Assembly: GCF_029813785.1 (NCBI RefSeq)
Contig: NZ_JARVKY010000004.1
Location: 186,001 to 250,000 of the forward strand
DNA: 64,000 nucleotides
Source: Streptomyces sp. DH41
GTDB lineage: Bacteria; Actinomycetota; Actinomycetes; Streptomycetales; Streptomycetaceae
Reading direction: 5' to 3'
The position numbers were made by a program, and so were the translations under genes. Shown piece after piece: positions 29,678 to 38,861 of the stretch (positions are counted from its first letter, which is position 1; the number at the start of each line of letters is the position of its first letter). The notes under the pieces were generated by a model. It was given only the letters and a program-made list of their open reading frames with translations, was not told where the DNA came from and searched no databases.

Positions 29678-31464
29678 CTACCCTCTCTCCAGGCCCGCCA
29701 CAACCGCGCGTACCGGCCGCCCAGAGCCACCAGCTCCCCGTGCGTCCCCTGCTCCACGACGCGTCCCGCGTCCAGGACGGCGATACGGTCCGCGGCCATC
29801 GCCTGGGTCAGCCGGTGCGCCACGAACAACGTGGTCCGGCCCGAGCAGGCGGCCAGCACGGCCCGTTCCAGCTCGGCGGCGCCCTCGCTGCCCGCCTCCG
29901 CGGTCGACTCGTCCAGGACCACCACCGGCGCCCGGCTCAGCACCAGCCGGGCGAGGGCGATCTGGGCGACCTTGGTGACGTCGAGGCGCTCGCCGCCTTC
30001 GCCGACCATGGTGTCCAGCCCGTCGGGCAGCGCATCGACCCACACGTCGGCGCCCACCGTGCGCAGGGCGTCCATGAGTTCGGCGGCGGTCGCTTCCGGC
30101 GCGGCCAGCCGCAGATCGTCGACGAGCGGACCGGAGAACACGTGCGTCTCCTGGGTCAGGATGCTCACGAGGGCCCGCGCCCCGGCCTCGTCCACACCGG
30201 CGAGATCGGTCGGCCCGACGCGCACCGTCCCGGCCTGCGGGGTGCCGATACCCGCGATCAGCGCCGCCAGGGTCGTCTTGCCCGCACCCGTCGCCCCCAC
30301 CAGGGCGAGCGAACCGCCCGCCGGGATCGTCAGGCTGACATCCCTCAGGACCGGCTCCTCGGCGCCGGGGTAGGCGAACGTCAGCCCCTCCACCGTCACC
30401 GGGTAAGGGATGGACTCGTCCGCCACCGCGACCGACGCGTCGCCCACCAGCCGGTCCTCCGCCTCCTCCCCCAGCACCCCGACCAGCCGGGTCAGACTCG
30501 CGCCCGACTTCTGCGCTTCGTCGAAGGTGAACATGATGGCGCCCAGCGGGGTGAACAGCCGGTGGAACAGCAGCGGGGCCGCCGACACCTCTCCCAGGCT
30601 GGCGGCGTCGGCCTCCAGCAGGGCGTAGCCCACCACGATGATCAGGGTCAGTCCGATGAACTCGGCGCGGTTCTCCCTGCCGACGAACCGGCCGAAGAAC
30701 CGGAACACCTCGATACCGAGATCGCGCACCCGCCAGGACTCGGCGGTGACCTTCTGGCGGAAGGCGTCTTCGAGGCGGTACGCCCGGACGGTGTCGATCC
30801 CGTTCAGACCGCTTATCAGGGCCTGCGCCCGGTCGGCCTGGGCCACCCGCTGCTTGCGGTAGAGCGGGGCGGACCGGGGGAGGTACCAGCGCAGGGCCAG
30901 CGCGTACGCGGGCAGCGCGCCGGCGCCCGCCAGGCCGAGACGCCAGTCCAGTCCGAACATGCCCGCCGTGGCGATGGCGACCAGCACGCCCGCGGAGAAC
31001 ACCGTGGGGACGGCCGTCCGGATGCCCTTGGAGATCACGGCCACGTCGTCACCGACCCTGGACAGCACGTCTCCCCGGCCGACCTGTTCGATCCGGGTGC
31101 TGGGCATCCCCAGCACCGCCCGGACGGCGCCTTCGCGCAGCCGCGCGAGCAGATCGGCGCCCAGCCGCCCGATCAGATAGGTCGACACCGCGGTGGCCGC
31201 CGCGCCGAGCAGCGCGGCGGCCACCATGAGGGTGCCGATCGTCACGAGAACCGACCGCGATTCGCCTTCGACCACCGCGTCGACCACCCGGCCGAGCAGC
31301 AGCACCGGCAGCACCTGGAGCGCCGCCCCGGCCACCGTGGTGAGTACGGTGGCGCCCGTCAGCCACGGCACCTCGCGGCAGTGCTCCGCGATCCACCGGG
31401 TGGCCTCGCGTCCGGTCGCCGTACGCAGCGTCGCCGGGGCGACGCGTGTGTCGGTCCCGCTCAC
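29674..31464 (-). CDS. cchG: ABC exporter half-transporter with intact ATPase motifs but lost signature (CchG)
   Basis: A 596-residue TMD-NBD half-exporter. Walker A GATGAGKTT (~391), Q-loop ILTQET, Walker B VVVLDESTAE with its Glu, and H-loop VAHRL are all present. The ABC signature LSGGE/Q is replaced by LDVTK (GGERLDVTKVAQIALARL, ~493). Together with CchI, which keeps LSGGQ but lost Walker A, Walker B Glu and H-loop, one complete ATP site can form: the expected layout of a heterodimeric exporter. The GTG start overlaps the cchF stop (GTGA), implying coupled translation. Likely role: export of coelichelin. Confidence 0.9.
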   Translation of the reverse strand: MSGTDTRVAPATLRTATGREATRWIAEHCREVPWLTGATVLTTVAGAALQVLPVLLLGRVVDAVVEGESRSVLVTIGTLMVAAALLGAAATAVSTYLIGRLGADLLARLREGAVRAVLGMPSTRIEQVGRGDVLSRVGDDVAVISKGIRTAVPTVFSAGVLVAIATAGMFGLDWRLGLAGAGALPAYALALRWYLPRSAPLYRKQRVAQADRAQALISGLNGIDTVRAYRLEDAFRQKVTAESWRVRDLGIEVFRFFGRFVGRENRAEFIGLTLIIVVGYALLEADAASLGEVSAAPLLFHRLFTPLGAIMFTFDEAQKSGASLTRLVGVLGEEAEDRLVGDASVAVADESIPYPVTVEGLTFAYPGAEEPVLRDVSLTIPAGGSLALVGATGAGKTTLAALIAGIGTPQAGTVRVGPTDLAGVDEAGARALVSILTQETHVFSGPLVDDLRLAAPEATAAELMDALRTVGADVWVDALPDGLDTMVGEGGERLDVTKVAQIALARLVLSRAPVVVLDESTAEAGSEGAAELERAVLAACSGRTTLFVAHRLTQAMAADRIAVLDAGRVVEQGTHGELVALGGRYARLWRAWREGS

Positions 31465-32522
31465 CCCTGCCCGACCGACTTGACGAGCTCGTCGATCGCG
31501 TACGGCATGGACAGCAGGGTGCCCTGGGAGATGGCCGCGCCGACCGCCGGACCCTCGCTGTCCAGCAGGTACGACACCTTGCCGTTCTTCACGGCGTCCA
31601 GGTTGCCGAACAGCTCGAACTTCTTCAGCGCGTCCTGGTCGGCCTTGTCGTTGATGACGAAGATCCGGTCGACGTCGACGAGGTCGACACGCTCGGGCGA
31701 GAGCTTCGTGTAGAAGGTGCCGTCCGCGACCTTGTCGATCTCGGTCTGGTACGTGAAGCCGATGCCCGTCACCAGCCGTCCGCGCACGTCGGTGGAGGTG
31801 AAGGGCGCCACCGAGTCCTCGTACCAGGACAGGACGACGGCGGTCTGGCTCGCCAGCTCGGGGTGCGCCTTCTTGGCCGCGTCGAGCTTGCCCTGGATGT
31901 CCGCCACCATCTTCTCGCCCTCCTCGGCCTTGCCGAGCGCCTTGGCGATGTGGAGCGCGTTGTCCTGCCACGGCGCGCTGAACGGCTCCTTCTCGGCCTT
32001 GGTGCGGCCCACCGTGGGGGCGATCCTGGAGAGCTTGTCGTAGGCGGCCTGGTCGATCTCGGAGTACACCGCGACGATCAGATCCGGCCGCAGGGCGGCG
32101 ATCTTCTCGAAGTTGGGGCCGGAGTCGCCGTTCTTCATGACGACCTCGGGCTTGGTGTCGCCCCACTTGTCCTTCACCCAGGGCCATTGTGTGTTGATGT
32201 CGGGGCTCTGGCCCGCCGGGTTCGGGTACTGGTCGACCATGCCGACCGGCTTGATGCCGAACGCCAGGACGGTCTGGTCGTCCGTGTAGCCGACGGAGAC
32301 GACCCGCTCGGGAGCCTCGGTGACCTTCGTGGTTCCGAACGCGTGCTCCACGGTGACCGGGAAGGCGCCGGCGGCGGCTGCCTGGGAGCCGTCGCCCGCC
32401 TTGTCCGCCGAGTCGTCCGAGTCGGAACCGCACCCCGCGAGGAGGCCGACGCCGAGTGCGACGGCGGACAGGGCCGCCGCCAACCGCCGCCGGGGCTTCG
32501 TACGCGTCGTTCTGAGGAGCAT
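31461..32522 (-). CDS. cchF: Ferri-siderophore-binding lipoprotein
   Basis: A 353-residue periplasmic-binding-protein-like lipoprotein (FecB/FepB type). The signal peptide ends in the lipobox LLAGC, so the mature N-terminal Cys would be lipidated and held on the outer face of the membrane. VTEAPERVVSVGYTDDQTVLAFG and FEKIAALRPDLIVAVY are typical of the TroA-like iron-siderophore fold. It captures ferric coelichelin and passes it to CchCDE. Start taken at ATG 32522, giving a normal signal peptide (RTKPRRRLAAALSAVALGVG); the upstream extension is not signal-like. Confidence 0.94.
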   Translation of the reverse strand: MLLRTTRTKPRRRLAAALSAVALGVGLLAGCGSDSDDSADKAGDGSQAAAAGAFPVTVEHAFGTTKVTEAPERVVSVGYTDDQTVLAFGIKPVGMVDQYPNPAGQSPDINTQWPWVKDKWGDTKPEVVMKNGDSGPNFEKIAALRPDLIVAVYSEIDQAAYDKLSRIAPTVGRTKAEKEPFSAPWQDNALHIAKALGKAEEGEKMVADIQGKLDAAKKAHPELASQTAVVLSWYEDSVAPFTSTDVRGRLVTGIGFTYQTEIDKVADGTFYTKLSPERVDLVDVDRIFVINDKADQDALKKFELFGNLDAVKNGKVSYLLDSEGPAVGAAISQGTLLSMPYAIDELVKSVGQG

Positions 32523-32594
32523 CCGGGGATCCCTTGCTGTCGCGCCGTCCACTACGCCCCCGTCCAAGGGGCAGCAAACCTTACCGCGCTGGAG

Positions 32595-32613
32595 TGAGGT
32601 TAGCCTACCCTCA
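32595..32613. promoter_or_regulatory. Iron-box-like palindrome upstream of cchF
   Basis: TGAGGTTAGCCTACCCTCA, 14 of 19 matches to the iron box and itself strongly palindromic. It lies between the cchE stop and the cchF start, 73 bp upstream of the latter. Confidence 0.72.
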
Positions 32614-33474
32614 CTACTTCAACTCTGTGGGTACCCGGGCGAGTTCGGCGTGGGCGCGTCCAACGGGCACGATGAGCGGCCGGTCGCCCACCGGGTCGTC
32701 CATCACCTTGGCGCGCAGTCCGAAGGCGTCGTGCAGCAGGTCGGCGGTGATCACGTCACGCGGGTGGCCCTGCGCGAGGATCGCCCCCTCCCGCATCACT
32801 ATGAGGTTGTCGCTGTAGCGCGTGGCCAGATTGAGGTCGTGCAGCACCATGACCACGGTGCGCCCCGACTCGTGCAGGTCGTCCACCAGATCGAGCACGT
32901 CGATCGCGTGGGCCAGGTCGAGGTAGGTGGTCGGCTCGTCCAGCAGCAGCAGGTCGGTGCCCTGTGCCAGGGTCATCGAGATCCAGACGCGCTGACGCTG
33001 GCCGCCGGAGAGCGAGTCCACCGGGCGGTCGGCGAGGTCGAGGACCCCGGTCATGGCCAGCGCGCGCTCCACGACGGCGGCGTCGTCCGACGACCACTGC
33101 CGCAGCCAGCTCTGGTGCGGATGGCGCCCCCTGGCGACCAGGTCGGACACCGTCAGCCCGTCCGGCGCGAGGGGCGCCTGGGGCAGCAGGCCGAGCTTCT
33201 TCGCCACGTCCCTGGTCCGGAGCGTGACGATGTCCTCGCCGTCCAGCACGACCGTCCCCCTGGCCGGCTTGAGCAGTCGCGACAGCGTCCGCAGCAGGGT
33301 CGACTTCCCGCAGCCGTTGGGGCCGATGATCGTGGTGATCACCCCGGACGGGATGGCCACGTCGAGATCGTCGATGACGGTCCGGGCGCCGTATCCGACC
33401 GTGACTCCCCTGGCCGCCAGCCGTGCGGCGCCGTCGGCTCCGGACTCGGTCGCGGTGGTGGACTGACCGTTCAC
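32614..33474 (-). CDS. cchE: Ferri-siderophore ABC importer, ATPase
   Basis: A 286-residue FecE/FepC-type ATPase. Walker A is GPNGCGKSTLLRTL, the signature is [15 protein letters not shown], Walker B is LLLLDEPTTYLDLAHAIDVLDL (the YLD-xxH pattern of iron-siderophore importers), and the H-loop is VMVLHDLNLATRYSDN. It powers uptake of ferric coelichelin with CchC, CchD and the lipoprotein CchF. GTG start with AGGGGG just upstream. Iron-box-like sequences lie on both sides of the gene (33483-33501 and 32595-32613). Confidence 0.95.
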   Translation of the reverse strand: MNGQSTTATESGADGAARLAARGVTVGYGARTVIDDLDVAIPSGVITTIIGPNGCGKSTLLRTLSRLLKPARGTVVLDGEDIVTLRTRDVAKKLGLLPQAPLAPDGLTVSDLVARGRHPHQSWLRQWSSDDAAVVERALAMTGVLDLADRPVDSLSGGQRQRVWISMTLAQGTDLLLLDEPTTYLDLAHAIDVLDLVDDLHESGRTVVMVLHDLNLATRYSDNLIVMREGAILAQGHPRDVITADLLHDAFGLRAKVMDDPVGDRPLIVPVGRAHAELARVPTELK

Positions 33475-33482
33475 AAGGCCCC

Positions 33483-33501
33483 CTTGTTTAGGCTCGCCTT
33501 A
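33483..33501. promoter_or_regulatory. Iron-box-like site upstream of cchE
   Basis: The core TTAGGCTCGCCTTA at 33488-33501 matches 12 of 14 positions of the 3' part of the iron box; over 19 positions the match is 13. It lies in the 38-bp gap between the cchD stop and the cchE GTG start. Confidence 0.68.
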
Positions 33502-33512
33502 CTTTGTACCAG

Positions 33513-34673
33513 CTATCCGCGGTTCGCCCGCACCAGCAGATAGACGAGGAAGGGGCCGCCGATCGCGGCGGTGACCACACCGACCGGGAGGGAGACCGGC
33601 AGTGCCGTGCGCGCGACCAGGTCCGAGCCGATCAGCAGCAGGGCCCCCACCATGCCGGAAGCCACCAACGGCGGCGTCGGGCACCTCGCCAGACGCATCG
33701 CCACCTGCGGCGCCACCAGAGCGACGAACGGGACCGGTCCGGCCGCGCTCACCGCCAGGCCGGCGAGCAGCACGGCGCACAGCAGGAGGACCGCCCGCAC
33801 CATCGAATACCGGACGCCGAGACCCGCGGCGACCTCGTCGCCGAAGTGCATCGGTTTGAACTGGAACGCGACACACGACACGACGGCCAGCAGGACGAGC
33901 GTTCCCCACAGGGCCACCCAGACCTCGTTCCACCCCCGGTTGTCCAGCGAGCCGACCAGCCACACCTGGGCCCGGGCCACGTCCCTGATGTCGGCCGTGA
34001 CCAGCAGCCAGGTCGTGATCGCCTGCATCATGGCGCTCACCGAGATACCGATGAGGATGAGCCGGAAGCCGTCGATTCCCCGGCGCCACGCCAGGAAGTA
34101 CACCAGCAGCCCGGTGCCCAGACCGCCCGCGAGCGCCGCCGAGGACAGGCCCACCGCGCTGACGATCGCCGCGGCGGTGCCGCCGGACACCGTCACGAGG
34201 AACACCGCGACCGCACTGGCACCGTTGGTGATGCCCAGGATGTCCGGGCTGGCCAGCGGATTGCGCGCGATGGACTGCGTGAGCGCGCCGGAGACTCCGA
34301 GCGCGACACCCACGACGAGGCCGGCGAGGGCACGGGGCATCCGCAGGTCCATGATCACGAACTCGTCGACCTGCTCGCCCCGGCCGAAGATGGTGGCGAT
34401 CACCCGGGGCAGGCTGATGGGGAAGTCCCCGACGCCGATGGACAGGCAGAACAGCAGGAAGGCCGCCACCGTCAGCAGCAGGGTGACGCAGGCGATCCAG
34501 GGCCGCCACACGAACGACACGCGCCCGAGCCGCACTCCGGGCGCCAGGGCCGGCTTCACCCCGGTCTCGTTCACCGCCACATCCGCCCCGCCCGGTCCCA
34601 CGTACGCCCCGTTCGCCCTCACGTCCGCCCCGTTCCCCGTCACGTCCGGCCGCACATCCGCTCCGCCGCTCAC
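33513..34673 (-). CDS. cchD: Ferri-siderophore ABC importer, permease (FecD type)
   Basis: A 386-residue FecCD/BtuC-family permease with about nine to ten transmembrane helices. The family blocks RMPRALAGLVVGVALGVSGA, NPLASPDILGITNGAS and GPVPFVALVAPQVAMRL are present. The GTG start overlaps the cchC stop (GTGA). The first ~45 residues are not membrane sequence: they are a repeat-rich Gly-Ala-Asp-Val extension encoded by 21-bp tandem repeats at 34578-34670, so a start inside the extension is possible. Partner of CchC. Confidence 0.93.
   Translation of the reverse strand: MSGGADVRPDVTGNGADVRANGAYVGPGGADVAVNETGVKPALAPGVRLGRVSFVWRPWIACVTLLLTVAAFLLFCLSIGVGDFPISLPRVIATIFGRGEQVDEFVIMDLRMPRALAGLVVGVALGVSGALTQSIARNPLASPDILGITNGASAVAVFLVTVSGGTAAAIVSAVGLSSAALAGGLGTGLLVYFLAWRRGIDGFRLILIGISVSAMMQAITTWLLVTADIRDVARAQVWLVGSLDNRGWNEVWVALWGTLVLLAVVSCVAFQFKPMHFGDEVAAGLGVRYSMVRAVLLLCAVLLAGLAVSAAGPVPFVALVAPQVAMRLARCPTPPLVASGMVGALLLIGSDLVARTALPVSLPVGVVTAAIGGPFLVYLLVRANRG
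34578..34670. repeat. 21-bp tandem repeats inside the 5' end of cchD
   Basis: Three full units lie at 34578-34598, 34599-34619 and 34620-34640 (type CACGTCCGCCCCGTTC plus 5 bp), and two partial units at 34641-34652 and 34653-34670. On the coding strand they give a 7-residue pattern such as GADVRAN, GAYVGPG, GADVAVN. Because the unit is a multiple of three, copy number can change without shifting the frame. Confidence 0.75.
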
Positions 34674-35740
34674 GCGTTCTTGAACTTTCCGTGCCACACC
34701 AGGGCCGCGAAGAACGGCGCGCCGAGGAGAGCGACGAGGACACCCGCGTCCAGCTCCCCCGGCCGCACCACCAGACGCCCCACGATGTCGCAGACCAGCA
34801 GGACGACGGCGCCGAGCAACCCCGCGTACGGCACCAGCCAACGGTAGTCCGGCCCGGTCAGGTACCGGGCCACGTGGGCCACCATGAGACCGATGAACGC
34901 GATGGGGCCGCACGCCGCCGTCGCCGCGCCCGCCAGCAGGGTGATGGCGACGATGCCGACGGTCCGGGTCAGTGCGATGTTCACCCCCATGCCCCGGGCC
35001 ACGTCGTCACCCAGGTTGAGCAGGTTGACGGCGGGCAGCGTGGTCAGTGCCAGAACCAGCCCGACCACGATGAACGCGGTCACCGGCCAGATGACGTCGA
35101 ACCCGACTCCGGCCACCGAACCCGCGTTCCAGAAGCGCAGCGCGTTCAGCGAGGCTTTGTCCGTCAGCGCGACCGCCGTGGTCATCGCCGCGAGGAACAC
35201 GGTGACGCCCTGCCCGGCCAGCGCGAGCGTCAAGGGGTTGCCGGCGCCCCGGCCGATGCTCGACAGCCCGAACACGACGACACCCGCGACCGCCGCGCCC
35301 AGGAAGCCGAACCAGACGTACTGGAACGGGCTGGTGAACCCGAACAGGGCGATCCCCGTCACCACGGCGAACGAGGCGCCGGAGTTCACCCCCAGCAGAC
35401 CCGTGTCGGCGATCGGATTGCGTGTGTATCCCTGGATCAGCGCTCCGCCCGCCCCCAGGGCGACGCCCGCCACGATCGCGAGCACCGTGCGGGGCACCCG
35501 CACGGTGCGCACGATGAGTCTGATCTCGGTGAGCCGCTGGTCGGGGTCCGGCGCCGCGAACAGCCCGTGCCACACCTCGGCGGGACTCAACGCGCGCGCG
35601 CCGACGACCAGCGACGCCGCTGCCGCGACCACGAGTACCACCGCGAGTACGCCCAGTCCCGCAACCCGGCGTCGACGGGCCTCTGTTACGCCCCCGGGCG
35701 TGGGACGTCCAATCGCAGTCGTGGTCATGGCGACGTACAC
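34670..35740 (-). CDS. cchC: Ferri-siderophore ABC importer, permease (FecC type)
   Basis: A 356-residue FecCD-family permease. RVPRTVLAIVAGVALGAGGALIQGYTRNPIADTGLLGVNSGAS is the hallmark N-terminal block, and GPIAFIGLMVAHVARYLTG is the conserved loop that contacts the ATPase. It forms the membrane channel with CchD. The GTG start at 35740 shares a base with the cchB stop (TAGTG); an ATG at 35728 is the alternative. The cchB-cchC-cchD run is tightly coupled. Confidence 0.94.
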   Translation of the reverse strand: MYVAMTTTAIGRPTPGGVTEARRRRVAGLGVLAVVLVVAAAASLVVGARALSPAEVWHGLFAAPDPDQRLTEIRLIVRTVRVPRTVLAIVAGVALGAGGALIQGYTRNPIADTGLLGVNSGASFAVVTGIALFGFTSPFQYVWFGFLGAAVAGVVVFGLSSIGRGAGNPLTLALAGQGVTVFLAAMTTAVALTDKASLNALRFWNAGSVAGVGFDVIWPVTAFIVVGLVLALTTLPAVNLLNLGDDVARGMGVNIALTRTVGIVAITLLAGAATAACGPIAFIGLMVAHVARYLTGPDYRWLVPYAGLLGAVVLLVCDIVGRLVVRPGELDAGVLVALLGAPFFAALVWHGKFKNA

Positions 35741-37125
35741 TAACGGGCGTTCGTGCCGGTTCCGTCGGCGACCGTCCGGACCGCGTCGGACGCGGACTTG
35801 AGGCCCCGGTCGAGAAGCGATTCCAGGATCTCCCCGACCCTGATGGCGGTGTTGGAGAGCAGGGACGACGTGATGCCGTGGGTGTGCTCCGTGCCGCCTT
35901 GCAGGTAGATGCCGCAGCGCAGGCCGGGGTCGGTGGCGACGCGGTAGTCTCGCTCGACGCGGACGCGGCCCTCGTCGTCGCGCAGGCAGCGGTCCGCGAC
36001 CTCGCCGAGAAGGCCGAGGGGGTCGGCCGGGCCGTAGCCGGTCGCGAAGACCACGACGTCCGCGTCCAGGAAAGTCTCCTCACCGGTGACCAGGGACTTC
36101 ACCGTGGCGCGGACCTTGTCCGGCGTCTCCTTGACGTCGGTGAGCCGGGACACGTTGAGGAAGCGCAGCCGCTCGGTGCCGAGGACCTTCTCCTGGTACA
36201 TCTGCCGGTACAGGTCGTCGATCAGGTCGATGTCCACCACGGAGTAGTTGGTGTTGCCGTGGTAGTCCATCAGGCGGCGTTTCACGCTGCCGGGCGCGGT
36301 GAAGTAGTCGTCGACCGCGGCGGGGTCGAAGATCCGGTTGGCGAAACCGCTGTCGTCGGCGGGGCTGTAGCCGTAGCGGCTGAAGACGGCACAGACCTCG
36401 GCCCCGGGGAAGCGGCGGTGCAGGTAGGCGACGTTCTCGGCGGCGCTCTGGCCCGCGCCCACGACGACGAAGCGGGACGGTGAGGTGCCCTCCAGAGCGT
36501 CGACCCTCGCCAGCAGTTCGGAGTTGTGCCAGACACGGTCGCCGCGCTCCACGCCCTTGGGCACGAGGGGACGCAGTCCGGTGCCGATGACGAGGTTGCG
36601 CGCCCGGTGGATCTCGAGGCCCTCTCCCGAACGGACCGTCACCTCCAGGTGTTCCACGGCTCCGTCACGGAGGACGGGGGCGACACCGACGACCTCGTGA
36701 CCGTAGGAGACCAGGTCGTCGACCTGGGCGGCGGCCCACTCGAAGTAGTCGTGGAACTCCACCCGCAGTGGGAAGAGGTTCTTGTGGTTGATGAAGTCGA
36801 TCAGCCGTCCCTTGCTCTGCAGGTAGCAGAGGAAGCTGAACTCGCTGGCCGGGTTGCGGAGTGTCACCAGGTCCTTCAGGAAGGACACCTGCATGGTCGC
36901 GTCGTCGATCAGCATGCCGCGGTGCCAGCCGAAGCGCGGTTGCTGCTCGAAGAAGCGAGCGGTGACCGTCTCCGGCCCGCCGGCGTGTGCGTTGTGCTCG
37001 CTCAGCGCGATCGCCATGGCGACGTTGGACGGTCCGAAGCCGATGCCGACGAGGTCGTGGACCAGTGGGGGGCCATCGGGCGGGGGCCCGTCAGGTGCGG
37101 GGCCATCAGAGGGAACCTGTGACAT
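35740..37125 (-). CDS. cchB: L-ornithine N5-monooxygenase
   Basis: A 461-residue flavoprotein of the SidA/PvdA/IucD family that makes N5-hydroxyornithine, the precursor of the hydroxamate groups. FAD binding: GIGFGPSNVAMA near residue 27. NADPH binding: VVVGAGQSAAENVAYL near 235. The late ATGY motif is in VVFATGYGPADPLG. The substrate region MLIDDATMQVSFLKDLVTLRNPAS is characteristic. GGGAG lies 6 nt before the ATG. It diverges from cchA, with two iron-box-like sites between them, and its product feeds both cchA and the NRPS. Confidence 0.96.
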   Translation of the reverse strand: MSQVPSDGPAPDGPPPDGPPLVHDLVGIGFGPSNVAMAIALSEHNAHAGGPETVTARFFEQQPRFGWHRGMLIDDATMQVSFLKDLVTLRNPASEFSFLCYLQSKGRLIDFINHKNLFPLRVEFHDYFEWAAAQVDDLVSYGHEVVGVAPVLRDGAVEHLEVTVRSGEGLEIHRARNLVIGTGLRPLVPKGVERGDRVWHNSELLARVDALEGTSPSRFVVVGAGQSAAENVAYLHRRFPGAEVCAVFSRYGYSPADDSGFANRIFDPAAVDDYFTAPGSVKRRLMDYHGNTNYSVVDIDLIDDLYRQMYQEKVLGTERLRFLNVSRLTDVKETPDKVRATVKSLVTGEETFLDADVVVFATGYGPADPLGLLGEVADRCLRDDEGRVRVERDYRVATDPGLRCGIYLQGGTEHTHGITSSLLSNTAIRVGEILESLLDRGLKSASDAVRTVADGTGTNAR

Positions 37126-37209
37126 GTCACTCCCATCGTGCGGAACAGTCGCCTGTCGGGCGTGGGGGGTTGCCGGAACGGGACATGCGACGGAACGGCC
37201 GCCGGAAAC

Positions 37210-37228
37210 TTAGGTGAGCCTAAGCTAA
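37210..37228. promoter_or_regulatory. Iron box upstream of cchB
   Basis: TTAGGTGAGCCTAAGCTAA, read on the other strand, matches 18 of 19 positions of the iron-box consensus. It lies 85 bp upstream of the cchB start in the cchB/cchA divergent region. Confidence 0.92.
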
Positions 37229-37302
37229 CGCCACATGGCTGTCGATAGGGCGATTCGGTGGCGACGCGCTCAACTGGGGTATCACGCAAGGTCGTTGCGC
37301 AC

Positions 37303-37321
37303 TAAGGTAAGCCTTGCTTTA
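37303..37321. promoter_or_regulatory. Iron-box-like site upstream of cchA
   Basis: TAAGGTAAGCCTTGCTTTA, 13 of 19 matches to the iron box in reverse orientation. It lies 38 bp upstream of the cchA ATG, so each arm of the divergent pair has its own site. Confidence 0.7.
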
Positions 37322-37358
37322 CTTGCCCGGGCTGTCCCCTGTCTCGAGGAGGAACTCC

Positions 37359-38306
37359 ATGCGGGTCGTCATGTTCGGTTACCAGACCTGGGGGCACCGC
37401 ACCCTGCAAGCCCTCCTCGACTCCGAACACGACGTGGTGCTGGTCGTGACGCACCCCAAGAGCGAGCACGCGTACGAGAAGATCTGGAGCGACTCCGTCC
37501 ACGACCTCGCCGAAGAGCACGGCGTCCCCGTACTGATCCGCGACCGCCCCGACGACGACGAGTTGCTCGAGCGTCTCAAGGAGGCCGACCCGGACATCAT
37601 CGTGGCCAACAACTGGCGGACATGGATCCCCCCGCGCGTCTTCGGCCTCCCGCGCCACGGCACACTCAACGTCCACGACTCGCTGCTGCCGAAGTACGCC
37701 GGCTTCTCCCCGGTGATCTGGGCTCTGATCAACGGCGAGTCCGAAGTGGGCGTCACCGCGCACATGATGAACGACGAACTCGACGCCGGCGACATCGTCC
37801 GGCAGGAGGCGGTACCGGTCGGACCGACGGACACCGCCACCGACCTCTTCCACAAGACCGTCGACCTCATCGCTCCGGTGACCACGGCCGCGCTGGGCCT
37901 CATCGCCGCCGGACAGACGGAGTTCACCAAGCAGGACCGGTCCCTGGCGAGCTTCTTCCACAAGCGGTCCGCCGAGGACATCCGCATCGACTGGAACTGG
38001 CCGGCCGCGGACCTGGAGCGCCTGGTCCGTGCCCAGTCCGAGCCCTATCCCAGCGCCTTCACCTTCCACCGGGGCAGGCGGCTCGAGGTCCTCGCCGCCG
38101 TGGTGTCCCGGGGCCGCTACGGCGGTACGCCCGGCCGCGTCTTCTACCGCGAGGGCGACGGCGTGGTGATCGTCGCCGGAGCCGACGCGCGCACCGGCCG
38201 CAACCAGGGCCTCGCCATCACACGGGTACGGACGGAGGACGGACGGGAGTTGTCCGCGACGGAGTACTTCACCCGTATGGGCGGCTACCTGACCAGCCGG
38301 CCCTGA
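37359..38306 (+). CDS. cchA: N5-hydroxyornithine formyltransferase
   Basis: A 315-residue methionyl-tRNA-formyltransferase-like enzyme that transfers a formyl group from N10-formyl-tetrahydrofolate to hydroxyornithine. The catalytic motif is TLNVHDSLLPKYAGFSPV (Asn, His) with the later Asp in DELDAGDIV. A C-terminal Fmt-C-like domain starts near FFHKRSAEDIRIDW. Start taken at ATG 37359 (MRVVMFGYQTWG) with GAGGA upstream; the longer frame from 37314 would overlap the iron-box-like site. It works between CchB and the NRPS. Confidence 0.95.
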   Translation: MRVVMFGYQTWGHRTLQALLDSEHDVVLVVTHPKSEHAYEKIWSDSVHDLAEEHGVPVLIRDRPDDDELLERLKEADPDIIVANNWRTWIPPRVFGLPRHGTLNVHDSLLPKYAGFSPVIWALINGESEVGVTAHMMNDELDAGDIVRQEAVPVGPTDTATDLFHKTVDLIAPVTTAALGLIAAGQTEFTKQDRSLASFFHKRSAEDIRIDWNWPAADLERLVRAQSEPYPSAFTFHRGRRLEVLAAVVSRGRYGGTPGRVFYREGDGVVIVAGADARTGRNQGLAITRVRTEDGRELSATEYFTRMGGYLTSRP

Positions 38307-38430
38307 CGACACCCCGGGAGCTACCGGAGACCCGGCGCCGCGAAGCCGGGGCGGCGTGCGCGGGCCGCACGGACGAGGGCCCGACCGGCACGCCATGGTC
38401 AGGCCCCCACACCACGCTGTTCCGGAGCCG

Positions 38431-38673
38431 TCAGCCGCCGCTCTTCCGACGGAACGACCGCTGGCTCGCAGCCGGACCGTGTGCGCCACGGATCTTCGAC
38501 GCGTCGGTGTGCGCGGCGATCGCCGCGGCCTCGGCCTGTTTGCCGCGCTTGCGCTCCAGCGCCTCCCGGAACTTGCCCTTCAGGTCGTACTGGCCGTTCT
38601 CGTCGGGCGTCAGAGCAGGGCTCTCGACGTCGGCCGACTCCGAACCTGCTTGCGACGAAGACTCTGCAGTCAT
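38431..38673 (-). CDS. DUF5302 family small protein
   Basis: An 80-residue hydrophilic protein matching the DUF5302 pattern common in streptomycetes: an acidic N-terminus, YDLKGKFREALERKRGKQ, then an Arg/Lys-rich tail ending QRSFRRKSGG. There is no membrane segment. Function is unknown. AGGAGG lies 6 nt before the ATG, a very strong ribosome site, so the small gene is believable. It is convergent with cchA, with about 125 bp between them. Confidence 0.8.
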   Translation of the reverse strand: MTAESSSQAGSESADVESPALTPDENGQYDLKGKFREALERKRGKQAEAAAIAAHTDASKIRGAHGPAASQRSFRRKSGG

Positions 38674-38861
38674 GGTGACCTCCTGGGTTCGGACAACAGG
38701 ACCACAGCTTGCCATGCCGACCGCCACCCGGGGTACCGCCCCCGCCCGGCCGTACGGGCCGGGGGGCGCTGGTCCACACTCGCCCGCGCGTCGATGCCTG
38801 CCTAAGGTTGAGCAGGCCGACGGAACCGGCGTTCTTGCCGATCGCGGGAAGGTGGGGCGAC

